The notes: a model not told the origin generated them from the letters alone. DNA of 64,000 nt from Sphingobacterium sp. PCS056 (GCF_023273895.1 NZ_CP096883.1:5022001-5086000), one strand, 5' to 3'; shown: positions 52,984-63,107, numbered from the stretch's first letter. Numbers and translations are program-made.

Positions 52984-54516
52984 TTATTTCACTCCGCTCA
53001 TCAGTTTCTTCACGATTGGCGATAAAGCAATTAAAACAATCCCTGCAATCAACGAATAGACACCCAATTGTTTGTAGCTATCTGTATAAGTGATCAATTT
53101 ATCTGCTAAAGAATCTCCTTCTCGAGCTTCTGCCATGCTTGCACCGATTAAACCTGCAACATACTGTCCGTATGCACTGGCCAAAAACCACATCCCCATC
53201 ATGATCCCTTGCAACTTGGCCGGAGATAGTTTTGTCATAATAGACAAGCCAATAGGAGACAAACATAATTCTCCCACAGTGATCACCAAAAGTGCTAAGG
53301 TGAATACATCTAAAGAGGCAATACCATCCTGTGCAAAAAACTTGGTTCCAAATAATACATAGTAACCCAGCCCAAGAAATATAAATCCTAATCCAAATTT
53401 AATAATGGTATTAGGTTCCATTTTTCTTTTTGATAGCCAAATCCATAAAAGCCCAAAAATTGGCGCTAAAATAATAATAAAAAATGCTCCTCCAGAGTTG
53501 TTTACACCATTTGGATCTAAATGAAATAAACCTCCTAATATGGAATCGTTCAGATTCTTTGCGGCAAAAATACTTAATGAACCACCACTTTGTTCGTAAA
53601 TACCCCAAAAAATGATAGAAAACAAGATGAAAACTAAAGCTGCAATCAATTTGTTTCTTTCTACCTTATTCAATTTTGTCATTTCATAAAATAGGTAGAT
53701 TAGTGTCAATGGACCGATCAGATACATAAAGATATCCGTATATTCCGTTTTAGAAACCATAACCTGTACCAGTGGAATTAATAATAAGGTACCTATATAT
53801 ACCGCATATTCAGCCCATTTTGGCAATTCCTTGACTTTAACAATCGCATCTGGATGACCGGGTTTCAAACCAATAGGTCCCAAGTGAAACTTAGTAAAAT
53901 GAAAATTGATAAGACTAATAAGCATACCCACAGCAGCTAAACCAAAGGCTACATTCCAACGATGCGCTTCATCAATAACGGAAGCTAACATATATCCTTT
54001 TCCAATAGCTACACAGATATAACCTCCGAGGAATGCTCCTAAATTGATACCTGCATAAAATAAGGAGAATCCTGCATCACGGCGATTATCATCAGATCGA
54101 TATAGTTCGCCGACCATCGTCGAAATATTAGGTTTGAAGAAACCAGTACCAATAATGATAAAGGCTAGTCCAAAAAAGAAAAATTGATGAGGATCTGTTG
54201 CCAATAAGGCACTACCAACAATCATCAAAGTCCCACCCCAGAAAAGGGACTTCCTAAATCCTAAGATCTTATCAGCAAATAATCCACCGATAAATGTAAA
54301 TGCATATACAAATGCTTGTGTGGCACCGTACTGTAAATTTGCTTCCTTTTCTGCAAAATTAAGCTGAGTGATCATAAAGAAAACCAGCATTCCACGCATT
54401 CCGTAGAAGCAAAAACGTTCCCACATTTCGGAGAAAAATAAACTCCAAATCTGCTTTGGATACTTTCCTTCAAATTGTTGAACCTGTTCTAATGTTTGTT
54501 GTCCCTGTTTTGACAT
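52984..54516 (-). CDS. POT-family peptide transporter 1
   Basis: The 510-residue inner-membrane protein is a proton-coupled oligopeptide transporter of the MFS (POT/PTR2) with about 14 membrane helices. The signature SEMWERFCFYGMRGMLVFF contains the ExxER proton-coupling motif of helix 1, and FKPNISTMVGELY is the second POT signature. It imports di- and tripeptides. This copy differs most from the other three (shorter, with FCFYG instead of FSYYG). It is last in a minus-strand run of four POT genes, 51 bases after the stop of copy 2, with a hairpin in the gap, so its expression may be separately tuned. Confidence 0.95.
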   Translation of the reverse strand: MSKQGQQTLEQVQQFEGKYPKQIWSLFFSEMWERFCFYGMRGMLVFFMITQLNFAEKEANLQYGATQAFVYAFTFIGGLFADKILGFRKSLFWGGTLMIVGSALLATDPHQFFFFGLAFIIIGTGFFKPNISTMVGELYRSDDNRRDAGFSLFYAGINLGAFLGGYICVAIGKGYMLASVIDEAHRWNVAFGLAAVGMLISLINFHFTKFHLGPIGLKPGHPDAIVKVKELPKWAEYAVYIGTLLLIPLVQVMVSKTEYTDIFMYLIGPLTLIYLFYEMTKLNKVERNKLIAALVFILFSIIFWGIYEQSGGSLSIFAAKNLNDSILGGLFHLDPNGVNNSGGAFFIIILAPIFGLLWIWLSKRKMEPNTIIKFGLGFIFLGLGYYVLFGTKFFAQDGIASLDVFTLALLVITVGELCLSPIGLSIMTKLSPAKLQGIMMGMWFLASAYGQYVAGLIGASMAEAREGDSLADKLITYTDSYKQLGVYSLIAGIVLIALSPIVKKLMSGVK

Positions 54517-54532
54517 TTCGATTATTATTAAA

Positions 54533-54556
54533 AAAGCTTCCTAAAAAGGAAGCTTT
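54533..54556 (-). terminator. Hairpin between POT genes 2 and 1
   Basis: Ten-base perfect arms (AAAGCTTCCT) at 54533-54542 and 54547-54556 with a 4-base loop and a short minus-strand T-run, placed between the stop of copy 2 and the start of copy 1. Confidence 0.7.
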
Positions 54557-54567
54557 ATCACATTTTA

Positions 54568-56334
54568 TTATTTAATACCAGGCATTAATTTTTTAATGAT
54601 TGGATTGAGTATCATTACCAATAAACCTGCAGCTGCTGGAATAGCAGTAAACAAAAAGAAGAAATGACTTAACGAATACTCCTGTTGAATGGTTTCCACT
54701 TGCCCACCTAAAACTGCGGCAACTTTTTGCGCAATCGCTATGGCTAAATACCAGATTCCGAACATAAATGCTAACATGCGCGCTGGAACGAGTTTCGAAA
54801 CATAAGAAAGACCAACTGGTGAAATGAATAACTCTCCTAACGTATGAAACAAATAGGTTAATACTAGAAAAACCATAGATATTTTAACTCCTTCTGCTAT
54901 TCCCCAAGATCCCAATCCAATAATGAAGTAACCAATAGCTACTAATATCAATCCATAGCCATATTTCATAGCTGCAGAAGGATTGTATTTTGATTCCCAT
55001 AATTTAGAAACCGTAGAAGCCAGTGCTATAATAAAGAATGAATTCAATGTTGAAAACCAGGAGACCTTAATCTCAGACACTTCTTTTGAAAACTCATTTT
55101 TCAGCATCCAGATTGCTGCTCCCCATATCAAAACAAAACAAATAATAAGGATGATATTTGATAAAGCAATTTTGCTCCAGGTAGCTTTTGCCAATTTCAC
55201 CAATACCCAAGATATCAGTGCTAAAGGAACAACAGTCAGCAAGGCATTCAAAATATTAAAAATTTGAAGCGCACCACCAGATAAACTCCGATCTATATTA
55301 TCACGTGCAACAAGTACCAGAGATGTTGCTCCCTGCTCAAAGCTCATAAAGAAGAAGATCAAAAAGAATGCTAAGAAAACAACTGCGATCATGCGATCAC
55401 GCACGATTTTATCGTATCTTTTAATACGCGATGATATCAGATAGATAAAAAGAATCAGAGCAAGAATGATCATCAGATATTGACCTCTCAAAAATGGCAG
55501 ATCCAGTGCACTAAACATATCAATAATGCCATTTTTGGACAAAGGATCATTAAAAGCATAAAGGAAACCAACGACCGATATAATAGCAATTAAAATATAA
55601 TCTAGAGTAGTAAATGGATTTCTCTTATCTGCATCAGCTAATAATTGATCTTCCTTATTCATTTCTTTAGACTGGTCTAAGACACCTAAATTGCCCATCA
55701 ACGGTTTTGCAAATACAAACTGCAATGTACCTAAAAGCATAAAAATACCTGCTAAACCAAAACCCCAGTGCCAACCCTGTGTTTCTGCAACATAACCACA
55801 TAACATCATGCCAAAGAATGCACCTGCATTGACTCCCATATAAAAGATCGTGTAAGCGCCATCTTTCTTTTCTGGTAAGTCTTTATACATTTCTCCTAAA
55901 ATTGACGGCATATTGGGTTTAAAAAAGCCTGTACCGATAACTAAACATGCTAAACCAATAAAGAACATGACCTGCGTATCAAAAGCCATAGCAGCGTGAC
56001 CAATCGTCATGATGATAGAACCAATAATAACGGCCTTTCGCGATCCAATATATTTATCAGCAATAATACCTCCTAATATTGGTGTTAGGTAAAGCATCAT
56101 CGCGTATGTACCATACAACGCTCCAGCTTGTTCTGCGCTCCAAGCCCATCCGCCTTGTATGACGGTAGCAGTTAAAAATTGGATAAGTAATACCCGCATG
56201 CCGTAGAACGAAAAACGTTCCCACATCTCGGTAAAGAAGAGGACAAATAACCCTGACCGTTGTCCTAGAACATTTGATTTATAAAAATCAGAAGTAGTCC
56301 CTTCTGAAAATGAAGCCTTAGATGCTTGACCCAT
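54568..56334 (-). CDS. POT-family peptide transporter 2
   Basis: The 588-residue inner-membrane transporter has FFTEMWERFSFYGMRVLLI in helix 1 and FFKPNMPSILGEMY, both POT signatures. It is the longest of the four, with an extended middle part around residues 220-330 and extra helices, as in the group with 14 segments plus a charged insertion (LLADADKRNPFTTLDY). The substrate is probably di- or tripeptides with protons. It lies 182 bases downstream of copy 3 beyond a strong terminator, so it likely has its own promoter. Confidence 0.95.
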   Translation of the reverse strand: MGQASKASFSEGTTSDFYKSNVLGQRSGLFVLFFTEMWERFSFYGMRVLLIQFLTATVIQGGWAWSAEQAGALYGTYAMMLYLTPILGGIIADKYIGSRKAVIIGSIIMTIGHAAMAFDTQVMFFIGLACLVIGTGFFKPNMPSILGEMYKDLPEKKDGAYTIFYMGVNAGAFFGMMLCGYVAETQGWHWGFGLAGIFMLLGTLQFVFAKPLMGNLGVLDQSKEMNKEDQLLADADKRNPFTTLDYILIAIISVVGFLYAFNDPLSKNGIIDMFSALDLPFLRGQYLMIILALILFIYLISSRIKRYDKIVRDRMIAVVFLAFFLIFFFMSFEQGATSLVLVARDNIDRSLSGGALQIFNILNALLTVVPLALISWVLVKLAKATWSKIALSNIILIICFVLIWGAAIWMLKNEFSKEVSEIKVSWFSTLNSFFIIALASTVSKLWESKYNPSAAMKYGYGLILVAIGYFIIGLGSWGIAEGVKISMVFLVLTYLFHTLGELFISPVGLSYVSKLVPARMLAFMFGIWYLAIAIAQKVAAVLGGQVETIQQEYSLSHFFFLFTAIPAAAGLLVMILNPIIKKLMPGIK

Positions 56335-56463
56335 ATCTATAATTTAAATCTAATTAAGCGTATTGAAAATTTTAATAATAGTCTACAAAGAAACAAAAAA
56401 CAATCGCATTTTTTACTGAATAATTGTATTATCTCTATTAGAAGAGCTCATTTTTGAAACAAA

Positions 56464-56491
56464 AAGAGACGTTTCAAATGAAACGTCTCTT
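56464..56491 (-). terminator. Terminator after POT gene 3
   Basis: Thirteen-base perfect arms (AAGAGACGTTTCA) at 56464-56476 and 56479-56491, 25 bases after the stop of copy 3, with a minus-strand T-run. It separates copies 3 and 2 transcriptionally. Confidence 0.8.
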
Positions 56492-56516
56492 AAAATAATA
56501 TATAATGAGCATGGGA

Positions 56517-58109
56517 TTAATTTATACCGTGCATCATTTTCTTTAATACTGGATTTAAAATAAGTAATAATAAAGCTGTTGCCGCTGGAACTATGGCAAA
56601 AATCATAAAGAAGTATGACATAGAATGTTCAGCTGTAATTTTATCAATATAGGATCCTAAATATCCACCAATAAAATTAGCAATAGCTGATGCACAGAAC
56701 CAAAATCCAAATAACAAACCTAATAATTTCTTAGGGGATAGTTTACTTACATAAGATAGTCCAACTGGTGATAAGCATAACTCTCCTGTAGAATGAAAGA
56801 AATAAGCTATAATTAACCAAACCATACTCACGGTTGCAGTCTTAGCTCCCTGCGGAATTTCACTTGCACCATAAGCTAATGCAGCAAAACCAACACCGAC
56901 AAGAAGAAGTCCTAAGGCAAATTTCACCGGCCCTGAAGGATTCCATATTTTTTCCCAAAATTTACTGAAAGAATTAGCCAATGAAATAATAAAAAACGCA
57001 TTCAAGATCTGGAACCAAGAAGCAGCTACTTCTGTTTCTGTTGCTCCAAACTCCCTAAAAACTTTCCATAGACCTAAACACCAAATAACAATAAATGAAA
57101 CTCCTGTGAAGATAATCGTTAATGGATATTGTTTATAGATTTTCTTTGCTAGCGTTAGCAACACAATACTCACAATAACCATTGGAGCAATGGTCAAGAT
57201 CGTATCGATCCATTTGAAAGTAGTAGCTGTATTTCCTGAAAGGACACGTTGCGTATAGTCTTTAGCAAAAATAGACATCGATCCTCCTGCTTGCTCAAAT
57301 GCTAAAAAGAAAACAATACTTGCGATCATCAAAACAGCAATCACAATCAAACGATCTCTGACCACATTAGCAGGAATCACCTCTTCGGGTTCCTCTTCAT
57401 GATTTTTGATTTTTTCATCATGGAAAGCTTTAGTCGCTTTTGGAGATTCTCCAATAACACCAAAAATCTTTTGAGCAAAATAAAACTGCAACATACCGAA
57501 GAACATGAAAACACCTGCTAATCCAAAACCATAGTGCCAACCTACTTTCTCTCCGATATATCCACATAAAAGCATACCTAAAAATGAACCGGCATTGATA
57601 CCCATGTAAAATATGGTATAACCAGCATCCTTCTTAGAACTTGCATCGGGGTAAAGATTACCAACCATCGAAGAAATATTGGGTTTAAACATTCCATTAC
57701 CGAGAATCATTAAACCAAGACCTACGTAAAAGAAATTTGCGTTTATTCCCTCGAAAGCCATAGATAGATGCCCCATTGTCATGATTAGCGCTCCAATTAA
57801 AATGGCTTTTTTAAATCCGGTCAATTTATCGGCAATCATACCACCTATCAACGGGGTTAAATAAACCAGTCCCGTATAAAGACCATATAGTTTCATTGCC
57901 TCTTCATTACTCCACCCCCATCCTTTATCAGCAAGGGAACTGATTAAGAAAAGTGTTAATAAAGCACGCATGCCATAATAACTAAACCTTTCCCACATTT
58001 CGGTAAAAAATAGGACAAATAATCCCGCAGGATGTCCAATTACCATCTTATCATCCACGCCTTGTTTTTTCAAATGGATAACAAGAGCTTCATCTCTTTC
58101 TTGATACAT
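56517..58109 (-). CDS. POT-family peptide transporter 3
   Basis: The 530-residue inner-membrane transporter has FFTEMWERFSYYGMRALLTL and FKPNISSMVGNLYPDASSKK. Its N-terminal extension (YQERDEALVIHLKKQGVDDK) is shared with copy 4, and the two are much closer to each other than to copies 1 and 2. They probably arose by a recent tandem duplication. A charged loop with EEPEEVIPANVVRDR near residue 240 is where they differ most. The gene starts 60 bases after copy 4, so the two may be co-transcribed. Confidence 0.95.
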   Translation of the reverse strand: MYQERDEALVIHLKKQGVDDKMVIGHPAGLFVLFFTEMWERFSYYGMRALLTLFLISSLADKGWGWSNEEAMKLYGLYTGLVYLTPLIGGMIADKLTGFKKAILIGALIMTMGHLSMAFEGINANFFYVGLGLMILGNGMFKPNISSMVGNLYPDASSKKDAGYTIFYMGINAGSFLGMLLCGYIGEKVGWHYGFGLAGVFMFFGMLQFYFAQKIFGVIGESPKATKAFHDEKIKNHEEEPEEVIPANVVRDRLIVIAVLMIASIVFFLAFEQAGGSMSIFAKDYTQRVLSGNTATTFKWIDTILTIAPMVIVSIVLLTLAKKIYKQYPLTIIFTGVSFIVIWCLGLWKVFREFGATETEVAASWFQILNAFFIISLANSFSKFWEKIWNPSGPVKFALGLLLVGVGFAALAYGASEIPQGAKTATVSMVWLIIAYFFHSTGELCLSPVGLSYVSKLSPKKLLGLLFGFWFCASAIANFIGGYLGSYIDKITAEHSMSYFFMIFAIVPAATALLLLILNPVLKKMMHGIN

Positions 58110-58169
58110 ATATTTAATAATAGGGTTCTCTAAGTTATAATTTTAGCAAAATAATAAAAAGATATCGAA

Positions 58170-59753
58170 TTAATGAATTCCGTGCATCATTTTCTTGATA
58201 CCCGAACTACACAAAACTAAAATAATAGCAAATATAAAAGAAACAACGGTAAACATCCCAAAGAAATAAGACATCGAGTGTGTTGCTGTAATATTATCTA
58301 TGTAAGAGCCTATAAAACCTCCTATAAAATTGGCGATGGCATTTCCACAATACCAGATGCCAAATAGAAGTCCTATTACTTTTTGAGGGGATAATTTACT
58401 GACATAAGATAGCCCAACGGGTGATAAACAAAGTTCCCCAACGGTCTGTAAAAAATAAGCCAGTACCAGCCAAATCATACTAACAGATGCTGTTTTTGCT
58501 CCCGGAGGTATAGCTAAACTTCCATAGGATAATGCGGCAAAACTTAAACCAACAATTGCCAAACCCAATGCTAGCTTAATGGGACCTGAAGGATTCCATA
58601 CCTTTTCCCAAATCCGACTAAAAGAAGTTGCTAAAGTGATGATAAAAAATGAATTCAACATAGGAAACCAAGATACAGTGACTTCGGAACTTAGAGAATT
58701 AAATTCTCGATATAATTTCCAACCGCAAAGCACCCAGATGATCACGAATGACAGTCCTGAGCAGATGACAATAAGGGGATACTTAAACCAGATTTTTTTT
58801 GCTAACGCAAACAAAACTGCCGATACAACAAGAATTGGAAAAACAGTCAAAGCTGCATCGACCCATTTAAAAAGGACTGCAGTTTGGCCTTCTAAAATAC
58901 GTTGTGTATAATTCTTTGCAAAAATAGTCATCGAGCCTCCAGCCTGTTCAAAAGCCAAGTGAAAGATGATGCTTGCAAACATGAAAATACCGATCACAAT
59001 TAATCTGTCGCGAGTAACATGTGCTGGTGTTGTTACCTCACTCTTATCCTTTACTTCTTTTATTTCCTTCTCTTTAGTCGACTGTGGAGTATCACCGATA
59101 ATGCCAAATATTTTTTGAGCGAAGAAAAATTGCAACATGCCCAAGAACATAAATATACCTGCTAAACCAAATCCAAAATGCCAACCCACCTTTTCTCCGA
59201 TATATCCACAAAGCATCATTCCTAAAAACGCTCCGCCATTAATACCCATATAAAAAATGGTATAACCGGCATCTTTCTTACTACTGGAATCTGGATAGAG
59301 CTTTCCAACCATGGAGGCAATATTGGGTTTAAACATACCATTGCCCAAAATCATCAAAATCAATCCAAGGAAGAAAAAATGAGTATGAATTCCTTCCAAG
59401 GCCATAGCAACGTGGCCAGCAGTCATAGTTACCGCACCAATTAGAATGGCTTTTTTATAACCCAACAGACGGTCTGCAATTACTCCTCCAAGCAGCGGTG
59501 TTAAAAATACAAAACCCGTGTAAAGTCCATACAACTTCATCGCCTCTTCATTACTCCACCCCCATCCTCCATGTGCAATTTCACTTATCAGAAAAATTGT
59601 TAGTAAGGCACGCATGCCGTAATAGCTGAAACGCTCCCACATCTCAGTAAAAAATAAGACAAATAGACCAGCAGGATGTCCTTTTACTAAAATATTATCG
59701 ACTTGCAGTTGCTCCAAATGTGAAACAAGGGCTTCATCTTTTAATTGATTCAT
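58170..59753 (-). CDS. POT-family peptide transporter 4
   Basis: The 527-residue inner-membrane transporter has FFTEMWERFSYYGMRALLTI and FKPNIASMVGKLYPDSSSKK, matching copy 3 along its whole length. It imports small peptides with protons. It is the first gene in the transporter run. A 20-base perfect inverted repeat lies 44-86 bases upstream of its start at the likely promoter, so it may be the regulated member of the group. The many POT genes fit an organism that feeds on peptides released by secreted peptidases such as the one at 7332. Confidence 0.95.
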   Translation of the reverse strand: MNQLKDEALVSHLEQLQVDNILVKGHPAGLFVLFFTEMWERFSYYGMRALLTIFLISEIAHGGWGWSNEEAMKLYGLYTGFVFLTPLLGGVIADRLLGYKKAILIGAVTMTAGHVAMALEGIHTHFFFLGLILMILGNGMFKPNIASMVGKLYPDSSSKKDAGYTIFYMGINGGAFLGMMLCGYIGEKVGWHFGFGLAGIFMFLGMLQFFFAQKIFGIIGDTPQSTKEKEIKEVKDKSEVTTPAHVTRDRLIVIGIFMFASIIFHLAFEQAGGSMTIFAKNYTQRILEGQTAVLFKWVDAALTVFPILVVSAVLFALAKKIWFKYPLIVICSGLSFVIIWVLCGWKLYREFNSLSSEVTVSWFPMLNSFFIITLATSFSRIWEKVWNPSGPIKLALGLAIVGLSFAALSYGSLAIPPGAKTASVSMIWLVLAYFLQTVGELCLSPVGLSYVSKLSPQKVIGLLFGIWYCGNAIANFIGGFIGSYIDNITATHSMSYFFGMFTVVSFIFAIILVLCSSGIKKMMHGIH

Positions 59754-59796
59754 AGGTATGGTTTGTTTTTTTATTGATTGTTTCTAAAGGTGCTGC

Positions 59797-59839
59797 AAAA
59801 TACTAATTTAATTCAGTTGCTGAATTAAATTAGTATTTT
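59797..59839 (-). promoter_or_regulatory. 20-base inverted repeat upstream of POT gene 4
   Basis: Perfect 20-base arms at 59797-59816 and 59820-59839 (AATTTAATTCAG core) with a 3-base spacer. There is no adjacent gene end, and a -7-like TATTTTGC on the minus strand overlaps its lower edge. It is more likely an operator than a terminator. Confidence 0.55.
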
Positions 59840-60091
59840 ATTGGCTTAAATTTCGCTATTCATTTACCACATGTAAGATCTGTGGATATTTCGATTGATA
59901 ATCGTTCAACCCCAACTTATACGAAATGGTAAATCTTTAGACAACGATTTGCATCTTTGAATTTCTAACAAGTCTAATGGGTATTAGGCGAAAATAACGA
60001 TTACAAAAAAAGGGAAATCAATAATAGATCTCCCCCTTTTAATATATAGATATTGATGGTAAAATTTCATACCACAATTACCATATCATTA
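59840..60091. other. Stretch between POT gene 4 and the sugar isomerase gene
   Basis: The region has no credible gene. An imperfect A-rich/C-rich hairpin at about 60004-60040 (AAAAGGG with CCCCCTTTT) is the likely terminator of the sugar isomerase gene that ends at 60092. Confidence 0.45.
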
Positions 60092-60979
60092 TTAAATTGT
60101 AGGACGCAAACGCTCCAATAATTTTTTTGTTGCAAAAATACCTTCTTCTTCACTAAGCTTACTTCCTTCGTATTCAATACCGATGTAACCTTTAAATTTA
60201 GCATCTTTTACTATTTTAAGCATTCGTGCATAATCGATTTGAGTCTCATTACCATTAGCATCAAAATCATGTGTTTTAGCACTCACTCCTTTGGCGTACG
60301 GCATTAAATCTGCTACTCCCTGATAACGATCGTACTCATAAAAATTACCTAAATCTGGTAAACTTCCACAATTTTTCTTACCGACAGTTTTTAAAGTATC
60401 TGCCAACCAATCACCATGAGATGAGATCCCACCATGGTTTTCAACGATAACACTGATCTTTGATTTTTTACCGTAATCGGCTAATGTTGAAAGACTGTCA
60501 ACCACCGCCTTTTTCACTTCCTCCGGAGTTCCTTTACCAGCAGCATTTACACGTACAGCGTGACAACCTAAAAAGTGAGCCGCATCAATCCATTTGTAAT
60601 GATTTTCTACAGCTTGTTTACGTTTGGTTGCATCTTCATCTCCTAGATTGCCTTCACCATCGATCATAATCAATACATTGCGAACTCCATTATCTTTCGC
60701 GCGATTATTTAGATCTTTCAAATAAGTCATGTCTTTCGCTTTATCTTTGAAAAAGGCATTTACATATTCTACGCCATAAATTCCAAATTTTTTAGCTGCT
60801 AGCTCTGGGAAATCAATATTTTTTAGATCCCCCTTAAAAAGGGTTTTGTGCAATGACCATTCGGCCAGTGAAATATCAAACCAGTTCTTCGGAGCAGCGA
60901 GCAAATCTAAGCTCGGCATTAACGCTACTCCTGCAGCAGTTAAACCCAAATTTTTGAGAAAATCTCTTCTTGAATTCAT
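60092..60979 (-). CDS. Sugar phosphate isomerase/epimerase-like TIM-barrel protein, exported
   Basis: The 295-residue protein has a Tat-type signal (MNSRRDFLKNLGLTAAGVAL), so it is exported folded. The rest is an AP endonuclease 2-type TIM barrel of the sugar isomerase/epimerase family. Metal ligands can be placed in VIVENHGG (Glu), GSLPDLGNF (Asp), KGVSAKTHDFD (His) and GYIGIEYEG (Glu). Members isomerise sugars or inositols, but the exported Bacteroidota branch has no defined substrate. It is the last gene of the minus-strand run beginning with the PBP4-type gene, 26 bases after the LutA-like gene. Confidence 0.82.
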   Translation of the reverse strand: MNSRRDFLKNLGLTAAGVALMPSLDLLAAPKNWFDISLAEWSLHKTLFKGDLKNIDFPELAAKKFGIYGVEYVNAFFKDKAKDMTYLKDLNNRAKDNGVRNVLIMIDGEGNLGDEDATKRKQAVENHYKWIDAAHFLGCHAVRVNAAGKGTPEEVKKAVVDSLSTLADYGKKSKISVIVENHGGISSHGDWLADTLKTVGKKNCGSLPDLGNFYEYDRYQGVADLMPYAKGVSAKTHDFDANGNETQIDYARMLKIVKDAKFKGYIGIEYEGSKLSEEEGIFATKKLLERLRPTI

Positions 60980-61005
60980 AATTTTAGTATTTAGTTTAAG
61001 TTCTT

Positions 61006-61734
61006 TTAAATATTACCCCAGCCAGTTGTTAGTACATCTACCAAATGAATAGTTCTGATCGGCAATTTATATTGGTCGATATAGGCTTGTAACTGTAACA
61101 AACAGGAGGCATCTGTCGAAATGATATAATCTGCACGCATATCAAGAGCATTTCTCACTTTTTGCTCTGCCATCGCAGACGATATACCTTCAAATTTAAC
61201 AGCAAATGTACCTCCAAAGCCACAGCAAACTTCACTATCCTTAACTTCCACCATTTCTAAGCCAAGTACTTTACTCAATAGGCGCCTGGGCTCCTCTTTG
61301 ATTTTACATTCGCGCAATGCTGAGCATGCATCATGATAAACTCCGATTCCTTCCAATTCTGCTCCAAAATAATCTTTCTTTACTACATTGACTAAAAAAT
61401 CAGAAATTTCAAATATATTTTTTTGGATCGATCGACAGTGCGATTGCTCGATGGAGCCCGTGAACAAATCATTATAACTATGTTTAACCATACCCGTACA
61501 TGATGCCGATGGAGAAACTATATAATGATCTGCACTAAAATCCTTTAAAAACTTTTGCCCAACTATCGTTGCTTCATCCCAAAAACCAGCATTATAAGCT
61601 GGTTGACCACAACACGTTTGCTCAGCATTATACGTAACTTCACATCCTGCTTTCTCTAACAATCGTATGGTATTAAAAGCCGTTTCCGGATACAACTGAT
61701 CAATAAAACAAGGAACAAAAAGTTCAACTTTCAT
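61006..61734 (-). CDS. LutA/GlpC-like CCG-domain protein
   Basis: The 242-residue cytoplasmic protein has two CCG domains: CCGQPAYNAG near residue 42 with PSASCTGMVKH following, and VCCGFGGTFAVKFEGIS near residue 168 with the last STDASCL. Such cysteine-rich domains bind an Fe-S cluster in lactate utilisation (LutA/YkgE) and glycolate or glycerol phosphate dehydrogenase subunits. The usual partners LutB and LutC are missing here, so it is either an orphan or works with a remote flavoprotein. It sits 23 bases downstream of the MFS gene in a tight run. Confidence 0.87.
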   Translation of the reverse strand: MKVELFVPCFIDQLYPETAFNTIRLLEKAGCEVTYNAEQTCCGQPAYNAGFWDEATIVGQKFLKDFSADHYIVSPSASCTGMVKHSYNDLFTGSIEQSHCRSIQKNIFEISDFLVNVVKKDYFGAELEGIGVYHDACSALRECKIKEEPRRLLSKVLGLEMVEVKDSEVCCGFGGTFAVKFEGISSAMAEQKVRNALDMRADYIISTDASCLLQLQAYIDQYKLPIRTIHLVDVLTTGWGNI

Positions 61735-61757
61735 ATCGTATATTCTTAAATTTAAAT

Positions 61758-63056
61758 TTAGGATTTATTATATCGCAATAGACGAATTAATAGTAACAAT
61801 CCAATTATAAAAAATAAAGATAAGGATAATGCCGAATATCTGATATTGTGTGTGATTTGTTCTATCATCGCGAATGAAAATAATCCTACAACAATGGCTA
61901 TTTTTTCCGTCACGTCATAAAAGGAGAAAAATGCGGTCGTATCTTGTATATCTTCAGGAATTAACTTTGAAAATGTCGATCTGGAAAGTGATTGAATGCC
62001 CCCCATCACCAAACCAACTAAGGCCGCTAATATGTAAAACTGAATCTCTGTTGTGAGAAAATAAGCTGAAATACAGATACTGATCCAAATCACAACGACT
62101 AACATTAATACTTTAACATTTCCAATACGAGCAGAAATAGCAGACATAATGAATGCTCCAGCTATCGCAACAAGTTGAATTAAGAGAATGGTTCCTATTA
62201 ATTTAGTAGCTCCCAAATGTAGCACTTTCTCCCCGAAAGCAGATGCTACGATCATCAAAGTCTGCACACCGATACTATAAAAGAAAAATGCAGGTAAAAA
62301 CTTTTTTATTTCTGGAATTTGTTGAATATGTCCCCAAACAGAACTAATTTCAGCTTTTACTTTTTCAACTAATGATAAGCCTTCTCCTTTTCTTGTTGCA
62401 GGAATATTAGGAAGATATTTAAATGGAATAAGTGAAAACCCTAACCACCAGAGTCCAACCATTAAAAATGAAATCCTTGCGGGCAAAGATGGGTCCGATA
62501 TGCCAAACCATTCGGGTTTCAGGACAACAATGAAACACAAAATCTGCAACGTCACACATCCGACATAACCATATGAAAAACCTTGCGCACTCACTTTATC
62601 TTGCTGATCAACAGACGCAATAAGAGGTAAATATGAATTGTTAAAGAGAACACCGCCAATATAACCCATAGCAGCTATTACAAAACAGATAATACCGATT
62701 TCTAACGTTTCTAACTTAAAGAAAAACAGTCCCATACAAGCGATTGCTCCCGCTGTAGTAAAAAATTTCATAATTTGTTTCTTCTTTCCGTTGGCATCAG
62801 CATAGGACGAAATAAAAGGCAGCGTCAATGCCATGACCAAGTAAGCAACCGCCAAAGCAAAGTTTGATAGGGCCGTATTGACAAACTCAGCATCAAAGAA
62901 ACGTACGACGTCACCATGCTCTTTTGTATTCGTAATTGTGGTATAATAAACAGGAAAAATAGTCGAGGTTATAACCAAGTTATAGGCTGAATTAGCCCAA
63001 TCAAACATCGCCCATGAGCGAATTAATTTTTTATTATTTTTTTGAATGACAGACAT
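61758..63056 (-). CDS. UMF1/Atg22-family MFS transporter
   Basis: The 432-residue inner-membrane protein has about 12 hydrophobic segments and opens with IRSWAMFDWANSAYNLVI, the hallmark of the UMF1 (Atg22-like) branch of MFS transporters. A middle loop (TRKGEGLSLVEKVKAEISS) separates the two halves. A conserved GGIQSLSRSTFSKLIP follows in the second half. Eukaryotic Atg22 exports amino acids from the vacuole; bacterial members have no known substrate. The gene lies 51 bases downstream of the PBP4-type gene in the same direction. Confidence 0.9.
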   Translation of the reverse strand: MSVIQKNNKKLIRSWAMFDWANSAYNLVITSTIFPVYYTTITNTKEHGDVVRFFDAEFVNTALSNFALAVAYLVMALTLPFISSYADANGKKKQIMKFFTTAGAIACMGLFFFKLETLEIGIICFVIAAMGYIGGVLFNNSYLPLIASVDQQDKVSAQGFSYGYVGCVTLQILCFIVVLKPEWFGISDPSLPARISFLMVGLWWLGFSLIPFKYLPNIPATRKGEGLSLVEKVKAEISSVWGHIQQIPEIKKFLPAFFFYSIGVQTLMIVASAFGEKVLHLGATKLIGTILLIQLVAIAGAFIMSAISARIGNVKVLMLVVVIWISICISAYFLTTEIQFYILAALVGLVMGGIQSLSRSTFSKLIPEDIQDTTAFFSFYDVTEKIAIVVGLFSFAMIEQITHNIRYSALSLSLFFIIGLLLLIRLLRYNKS

Positions 63057-63107
63057 ACTTGAGGTTTAGTTGATAAAAATAATGATTAACCCATATAAAC
63101 TGAAATA

